DNA from: Ilumatobacteraceae bacterium | Lineage (GTDB): Bacteria > Actinomycetota > Acidimicrobiia > Acidimicrobiales > Ilumatobacteraceae | Assembly (NCBI GenBank): GCA_019090765.1 | Contig: JAHRVJ010000187.1 | Span: 1 to 9,830 of the forward strand | Reading direction: 5' to 3' | DNA length: 9,830 bases | Part shown: piece after piece, positions 5,677 to 9,830 of the stretch | Position numbering within the stretch: position 1 is the stretch's first letter | Layout of the letters: every line of letters starts with the position of its first letter | Made by a program: the position numbers and the translations under genes | Notes under the pieces: model-generated | Told to the model about the DNA's origin: nothing | Databases searched by the model: none | Seen by the model: the letters and a program-made list of their open reading frames with translations, nothing else

Positions 5677-5720
5677 GCAGGGTAGAAGAGTCTCGCCCTG
5701 CTTCGTCGGCACCAGGTGCC
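5677..5720. repeat. Two inverted repeats between the divergent LivK-type and glnD genes
   Basis: GCAGGG (5677-5682) pairs with CCCTGC (5696-5701) across 13 bases, directly against the lipoprotein ATG. GGCACC-A-GGTGCC (5708-5720) is a compact 13-base palindrome just before the proposed glnD start. They nearly fill the 47-base divergent gap. They could be operators or a start-occluding hairpin; neither is a site I recognise. The lipoprotein's candidate -10, TACCCT (minus strand, 5679-5684), overlaps the first arm. Confidence 0.3.
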
Positions 5721-5723
5721 GCG

Positions 5724-8090
5724 GTGGACACAGAAGCTTGTCGGCAGGTGTTGGTGCGTATGCTCGCGGGCATTGTGACGTCAGCCAAGCGCCAACACCA
5801 ACTCGATGAGGCGGCCGGGCCGGATCGGGCGATCGGAGGTCGTGAGTACTGCGCTGCGCTGGCCCAGATCACCGACGACTGGGTGGTCGATGTATTCGAT
5901 GCCGCGGTCGCCGCGAACCCGTTGGAGACGGGACGGGTAGCGCTGCTGGCCGCTGGTGGTTTCGGACGGGGAGAGCTCGCCCCGCAGAGCGACCTCGACC
6001 TGCTACTTGTTCATGATGTGAAGGCCAAGAAGGTGGCCAAGTTCATCGAACCGATTGCCAGCGCGATCTGGTATCCGTTGTGGGATGCCGGCGCGAAAGT
6101 CGGCCACGCGGTACGGAGAGTTGATGAGCAACTAGATCTCGCTCGGACCGATCTTGATTCAGCGACTGCCTTGATCACAGCTCGTCCACTTGCTGGCGAT
6201 GATGAGCTAGCCCGTGAAGCCATCGAAAGCGGCCGAGCCCAATGGGAAAAGCGCAGCCAGCGGTATCTCGAGACACTGCAAGCGCGAGTCGAAGCACGTC
6301 GTCAAGACGCTGGGGCGGTTGCATATCGGCTCGAACCTGATCTCAAAGATGGTCATGGTGGCCTCCGTGATGTGCAGTCGCTCTGGTGGGCGCACTCGGC
6401 TGGGCTCCGAATCCAACCCGAGGACCTAGTCGACCTCGACCGTTGTTACGGCGTCTTGGTGCGCGCCAGAGTGGCCCTTCACCAAACGATCCGACGTAGC
6501 GGCGAGGTCTTGCGTCTCGAAGACCAAGATGCGGTCGCCGTTGCGGGCGAATGGGCTGACGCCGATGTGCTCATGGCCGACGTCGCTGCGGCGGGACGGA
6601 CGATTGGTTGGCTATGTGAGGAGAACTGGGGGAGATTGTCGACTCCGAGCAGGCCCGAGCCTGAGCAGTTGGTTGCGCCAGGGATTGTGATGCGCGCCGG
6701 TGAAATCGAGTTGACTGCTGACGCTGACCCCCAAGCTGACCCGACGCTCGTACTGCAGGCCGCGGTTGGCGCCGCGCGGCATGACTGCAGGATCGGTCGC
6801 GCCACCCTTGAACGACTGAATGATGAGGTCGAACTCTGGCCAGGCGTATGGCCGCTCGGCGCTACCGATCACTTGGTTGCGCTGCTACTTGAAGGACACC
6901 GATCGATCAGTGTCCTCGAAGCGCTCGACCAGCGTGAGTTGATCTCCAGGCTCCTTCCCGAGTGGGAACCCGTACGTTCGAAGCCGCAACGCAACGCCTA
7001 CCACCGGTTCACAGTTGATCGGCACTTGTGGGAGGCCGCGGCCAACGCCGCCGAAGTCGCCGACCGGGTGTCGAGGCCCGACCTGCTCGTGCTGGGCGCG
7101 TTCCTCCATGATCTGGGTAAGGGGTACCCCGGCGATCACACCGAGGTCGGTATGGACCTAGTGCGCACAATTGGCCCGCGGTTGGGGTTCGGGGCCGCCG
7201 ATGTTGAAGTGCTCGTGATGATGGTCGAACACCATCTGCTGCTGCCTGATGTGGCGATGCGTCGCGACCTGACCGACGAAGCAACCATTGCCCAAGTCGC
7301 CGAAGCGGTGGGTTCTGTTGAGGTGCTCGATCTGTTGCATGCGCTTACCGAGGCCGACTCGATGGCGACCGGTCCAGCGGCTTGGGGGACATGGAAGGAG
7401 GGTCTGGTTAACGACCTTGTCGAACGCGTGCGGTTCGTGCTCGGTGGCGGGGATGTGGGCGAAGCAACGTGGCGTCTCTTCCCTGATGCCGACACTTTGG
7501 AGCTCATGGCTCGCGGCGCAATCAATATCGTTACCCAAGAAGACCTCGTCACCGTTGTTTGCCCGGATTCGTCCGGAACGTTCGGCCAAATCGCAGGTGT
7601 GTTAACCCTCCACGGCCTCGACGTCGTGAGTGCGCAGGCTCACTCCGACGAAGGTGGGATGGCAGCATCTCAGTTTCGAATCCAGGGACCCGATTCGAGT
7701 ATTGACTGGGTGGCGATTGAGGGCGATCTGAGCCTGGCGCTTGCGAACGAGTTCGCGCTTGAGGCGCGGCTGGCAGAGCGGGCGCGCACTTATCGTCGTC
7801 GTCGCCCGACCCAGGCCGAGCAACCGGGACCTCCAACGGTCGAGTATGACGACGATGCTTCCAGCAACTCGACAGTCCTGGTAGTTCGCGCGAACAGCAA
7901 GATCGGCATTCTTCATCGCATCACAAAAGCGCTCGCCGAGTTGGGCCTCGATATCCGTCATGCCACGGTCCAAACAACCGGGATGGAAGTAGTCGACACG
8001 TTCTACGTGCGTTCTTCCAACGGTGGATTGGTGACGAAGGACTTTCATCGCCAGGAAATTCGGCGGGCCGTGTTGCACGCGGTTTCCTAA
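5724..8090 (+). CDS. glnD: GlnD, PII protein nucleotidyltransferase / nucleotidyl-removing enzyme
   Basis: This 788-residue enzyme senses glutamine and modifies PII (GlnB/GlnK). It uridylylates PII in proteobacteria, but studied actinobacterial GlnD enzymes adenylylate GlnK. Domains in order: nucleotidyltransferase with GGFGRGELAPQSDLDLL (78-94; D90 and D92 catalytic); the GlnD-specific helical region with DLKDGHGGLRDVQSLWW (206-222); an HD phosphohydrolase domain with H434, H462-D463 in FLHDLGKGYPGDH, H503-H504 and TEADSMATGPAAW (542-554); then two ACT domains (about 608-654 and 717-785) that bind glutamine. All key residues are intact, so both transferase and removing activities are expected. 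The start is uncertain: GTG 5724 has AGGTG five bases upstream; ATG 5760 and GTG 5775 are alternatives, the last with TATGCT ten bases upstream. The frame is open back to 5541, but that part lies over the lipoprotein gene. No glnK or amtB is adjacent. Confidence 0.93.
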   Translation: MDTEACRQVLVRMLAGIVTSAKRQHQLDEAAGPDRAIGGREYCAALAQITDDWVVDVFDAAVAANPLETGRVALLAAGGFGRGELAPQSDLDLLLVHDVKAKKVAKFIEPIASAIWYPLWDAGAKVGHAVRRVDEQLDLARTDLDSATALITARPLAGDDELAREAIESGRAQWEKRSQRYLETLQARVEARRQDAGAVAYRLEPDLKDGHGGLRDVQSLWWAHSAGLRIQPEDLVDLDRCYGVLVRARVALHQTIRRSGEVLRLEDQDAVAVAGEWADADVLMADVAAAGRTIGWLCEENWGRLSTPSRPEPEQLVAPGIVMRAGEIELTADADPQADPTLVLQAAVGAARHDCRIGRATLERLNDEVELWPGVWPLGATDHLVALLLEGHRSISVLEALDQRELISRLLPEWEPVRSKPQRNAYHRFTVDRHLWEAAANAAEVADRVSRPDLLVLGAFLHDLGKGYPGDHTEVGMDLVRTIGPRLGFGAADVEVLVMMVEHHLLLPDVAMRRDLTDEATIAQVAEAVGSVEVLDLLHALTEADSMATGPAAWGTWKEGLVNDLVERVRFVLGGGDVGEATWRLFPDADTLELMARGAINIVTQEDLVTVVCPDSSGTFGQIAGVLTLHGLDVVSAQAHSDEGGMAASQFRIQGPDSSIDWVAIEGDLSLALANEFALEARLAERARTYRRRRPTQAEQPGPPTVEYDDDASSNSTVLVVRANSKIGILHRITKALAELGLDIRHATVQTTGMEVVDTFYVRSSNGGLVTKDFHRQEIRRAVLHAVS

Positions 8091-8135
8091 ACGCTCAGAT
8101 CTTGCTGCCATGACACTGTTGGCTAGTTGATGCCC

Positions 8136-8141
8136 TAGCGT
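8136..8141 (+). promoter_or_regulatory. -10 hexamer of the Nudix gene (leaderless)
   Basis: TAGCGT is followed by seven bases and GTG 8149. It overlaps the alternative GTG at 8140. ATGACA at 8110-8115 resembles a -35 but its 20-base spacing is too long to be convincing. The same TAGCGT hexamer precedes both starts near 9750. Confidence 0.4.
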
Positions 8142-8148
8142 GGCTGCG

Positions 8149-8856
8149 GTGACTGCAAGTGCGCGCGACCTGGCGCGATGGAGCGAAGCGCTGGCGGCAA
8201 TTGCCAGAACCGGTATGGGGTTCACCGAAAGTCTCTACGAACGCGAGCGGTATGAAGAGGTGTTGCAGGTCGCGGGCGACATTAAGGCGTCGGCTCGTGA
8301 ACTTGAACGTGATGACGCCGACACTGAGGCCGTCGAAGTGCAGCGTGAGACCGATCACTTCGTTCAGGAATGGATGCAATCGATTGGTGAGGGGATCCCG
8401 GGTTACGTCACTCCGAAAGTTGCCATCGGTGCGATCGTGGGCAACTCCAACGGCGAGATTCTGCTGGTACAACGCAAAGACTCGGGCATCTGGTTGTATC
8501 CAACGGGGTGGGCTGATGTTGGCTATTCGCCTGCGGAGGTGGCGGTGAAAGAGGTCAGTGAGGAGACGGGCATCAGCTGTGAGCCGCAACGCCTGCTGGG
8601 TGTCGTCGACGGTCAGCGGATGGGTTTCAGCAGATTCGGGATGTACATGCTGCTGTTCCATTGCGTTGCGACCGGAGGCGATTTGAAACCTCACCCGTTG
8701 GAAACAGCTGATGTTGGATGGTTCGGGCCCTCGGAGCTGCCAGCAGCAACGGCGGGAGCATCGTGGTGGTCGTCAATGGCGTTCGCCGCGATCGAAGGTG
8801 TCGAGTCGCCAGCGACCTTCGATACGGTCCGCGACGAGGTGTGGCGCTCGAGCTGA
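8149..8856 (+). CDS. Nudix hydrolase with N-terminal helical domain (PF12535-type)
   Basis: This 235-residue protein combines an N-terminal helical domain (about 1-60, ARDLARWSEALAAIARTGMGF...YERERYEEVLQVAG) of the kind named after hydrolases of X-linked nucleoside diphosphates with a Nudix domain (about 88-220). Such enzymes cleave nucleoside diphosphate-linked compounds, for example ADP-ribose or CDP-alcohols, using Mg or Mn ions. The Nudix box is GWADVGYSPAEVAV-KEVSEETGI (120-142). It keeps the metal-binding E-x-x-E-E of KEVSEETG. It has Lys in place of the box Arg, common in this subfamily, and Tyr126 where the first conserved Glu is expected. GTG 8149 is chosen over GTG 8140 because TAGCGT overlaps the latter. 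It follows glnD by 58 bases in the same direction and ends six bases from the opposing PAC2 gene. The substrate is unknown. Confidence 0.85.
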   Translation: MTASARDLARWSEALAAIARTGMGFTESLYERERYEEVLQVAGDIKASARELERDDADTEAVEVQRETDHFVQEWMQSIGEGIPGYVTPKVAIGAIVGNSNGEILLVQRKDSGIWLYPTGWADVGYSPAEVAVKEVSEETGISCEPQRLLGVVDGQRMGFSRFGMYMLLFHCVATGGDLKPHPLETADVGWFGPSELPAATAGASWWSSMAFAAIEGVESPATFDTVRDEVWRSS

Positions 8857-8862
8857 GCTGCG

Positions 8863-9732
8863 TTAATCGGTGCCGCGGTCGCGCAGGAACTGCTCAACCT
8901 CTTGCACCAGCGAGTCAGGGTCGATCGGTTCAACGGAGGAGAGATCGTCTTCGCTGTTGTCGTCGGTGATCTGTTCGAGCCGCGACAAGTACTCGACCAT
9001 GTCGTCGTCATCGCCGATGAGTGCCGCGACCTGAGAGTCGTATTCGGCCGCACCAAGGGCGAGCTTGCTAAGTGGGGCGGGGGTCCCGATCATCGAGCAC
9101 GCTCGCTCGACCAGCGCCATCGCGGCTTTCGGGGAAGGAATCTGAGACGCATACCCAGGTACGGCAGCCCACAATGAGGCGGTCGCCAGTCCGGCCTCTT
9201 GCAGCGCATCGTGAAGAACCCCGACGATTCCGGTTGGACCTTCGTACTCAGACCGCTGGAGTTCGAATCGGTCGATCAGCGAATCGTCGGTTGCCGTGCC
9301 GATCAACGGCACCGGTCGCGAGTGCGGCACGTCGGCGAGCAGTGCGCCGAGAGTGATGGCCATCGTGGCGCCGAAGCCTTCGGCGAGTCCGACGATCTGT
9401 TCAGTGAATAGTCGCCATTGGAGGGCAGGCTCGGGGCCGAGGACCAGAATGACGTCGGTGCCCGGGAGTGAAGCCGACCAGATTCCAACGGTCGGCCAAA
9501 CGATTGAGCGGCGCTTGTCTTCGTCGAGTTTGACCTGGGGTCTGACGGTGGCGAAATCGGTGAACAGCTGAGGGTTGATCTCTCCGAGAGCTTCAGCACC
9601 CCAAGACTCGATCATGGTTCGTAGCGCTGCCGATGACGCGTCGCCGGCATCGTTCCAGCCGGTGAATCCGGCCAGCAGAACGGGCCGCGTGAGCTTGGGC
9701 TCGGCCTGCCAAATAATGTGATCGGTTGCCAC
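8863..9732 (-). CDS. PAC2 family protein (proteasome assembly chaperone-like)
   Basis: This 289-residue cytoplasmic protein has the PAC2 fold shared with archaeal and eukaryotic proteasome assembly chaperones and widespread in actinobacteria. Motifs are LLAGFTGWNDAGDASSAAL (19-37), the DFATVRPQVKL segment (59-69), VLGPEPALQWRLF (97-109), LGALLADVPHSRPVPLIG (128-145), SEYEGPTGIVGVL (161-173) and SLWAAVPGYASQIPSPKAAMAL (186-207). These are the strongly conserved blocks of the actinobacterial family. The C-terminus (about 239-278) is unusually acidic, with DDDD and EDD clusters, before a final helix. The bacterial function is not firmly established; many actinobacteria with it also have a 20S proteasome. 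The start is GTG 9732, six bases after a TAGCGT hexamer; no Shine-Dalgarno sequence is seen. It is divergent from the gene at 9775. Confidence 0.9.
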   Translation of the reverse strand: MATDHIIWQAEPKLTRPVLLAGFTGWNDAGDASSAALRTMIESWGAEALGEINPQLFTDFATVRPQVKLDEDKRRSIVWPTVGIWSASLPGTDVILVLGPEPALQWRLFTEQIVGLAEGFGATMAITLGALLADVPHSRPVPLIGTATDDSLIDRFELQRSEYEGPTGIVGVLHDALQEAGLATASLWAAVPGYASQIPSPKAAMALVERACSMIGTPAPLSKLALGAAEYDSQVAALIGDDDDMVEYLSRLEQITDDNSEDDLSSVEPIDPDSLVQEVEQFLRDRGTD

Positions 9733-9738
9733 GCGATC

Positions 9739-9744
9739 ACGCTA
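9739..9744 (-). promoter_or_regulatory. -10 hexamer of the PAC2 gene (leaderless)
   Basis: TAGCGT on the minus strand ends six bases before GTG 9732. CTGACG (minus strand, 9763-9768) gives a 4 of 6 -35 at a spacing of 18 bases. Confidence 0.45.
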
Positions 9745-9759
9745 TCGGCGGCGGCCAGC

Positions 9760-9765
9760 TAGCGT
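9760..9765 (+). promoter_or_regulatory. -10 hexamer of the gene starting at 9775
   Basis: TAGCGT precedes GTG 9775 by nine bases, mirroring the divergent PAC2 promoter in the 42-base gap. The -35 is weak. Confidence 0.35.
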
Positions 9766-9774
9766 CAGCAAGTC

Positions 9775-9830
9775 GTGAGTGACGCATCTTCAGACCCATC
9801 CCCAGTAGCGCCTGACGCCGCGGACGAATC
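9775..9830 (+). CDS. N-terminal start of an unidentified protein
   Basis: GTG 9775 opens a frame of 18 codons running off the window end: M(V)SDASSDPSPVAPDAADES. The two other frames meet stops within their first codons. The residues are a disordered, Ser/Pro/Asp-rich leader with no recognisable domain, so no function is given. A TAGCGT hexamer nine bases upstream and the divergent position next to the PAC2 gene support a real start. Confidence 0.5.
   Translation, partial: MSDASSDPSPVAPDAADE

Noticed and set aside
5541..5723. Longer glnD start at ATG 5541
   Set aside because: The added 61 residues are Arg/Ser/Trp-rich, unlike GlnD, and lie antisense to the signal peptide and linker of the lipoprotein gene.
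1..9830. A new defence, mobile or biosynthetic system
   Set aside because: Nearly all genes belong to known housekeeping or metabolic families; there are no transposases, integrases, nucleases, toxin pairs or biosynthetic core enzymes. The novelty lies in regulatory and residue-level details only.

Overview
The window looks like chromosomal DNA of an actinobacterium, most likely from a deep branch such as Acidimicrobiia. The signs are GC-rich codon use with many GTG starts, a DUF3263 gene followed by a LytR_C (VirR-like) gene, a PAC2-family protein, a CysO-like sulfur carrier, and extracytoplasmic proteins with threonine-rich linkers. The class-level assignment is inference. There is no tRNA, rRNA, CRISPR array, insertion sequence or phage gene. 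The gene content is ordinary housekeeping and metabolism, and I see no new multi-gene system.

Layout. 1-305 (-): start of an RND/MMPL-type transporter, cut by the window edge, with a CsoR-type palindrome on its promoter. 462-1447 (+): DUF3263 protein and membrane-anchored LytR_C protein, overlapping by ATGA. 1431-2462 (-): glycerate kinase, overlapping the LytR_C gene tail to tail by 17 bases. 2541-4405 (+): CysO-like ubiquitin-fold sulfur carrier, FdhD sulfurtransferase, and HemQ coproheme decarboxylase; FdhD and HemQ are one base apart. 4417-5676 (-): lipoprotein substrate-binding protein of the branched-chain amino acid type. 5724-8090 (+): GlnD, the PII nucleotidyltransferase. 8149-8856 (+): Nudix hydrolase. 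8863-9732 (-): PAC2 protein. 9775-9830 (+): start of an unidentified gene. No gene-free stretch exceeds about 160 bases.

Working together. FdhD and the sulfur carrier both move activated sulfur, FdhD towards molybdenum cofactor enzymes and the CysO-like protein probably towards cysteine or a cofactor. HemQ finishes heme b synthesis. GlnD is the nitrogen-status sensor, and the divergent amino acid binding lipoprotein would fit a nitrogen-scavenging role. The other genes are not obviously linked.

The most useful observations are: (1) most gene starts without a Shine-Dalgarno sequence have a TAnnnT hexamer 6-9 bases upstream, which points to leaderless transcription and changes two start calls; (2) a perfect CsoR-type operator lies over the transporter promoter; (3) the CysO-like protein carries two residues after its diglycine, so it should need processing; (4) HemQ has a Firmicutes-type distal glutamine; (5) the Nudix box has Tyr at its first conserved Glu.
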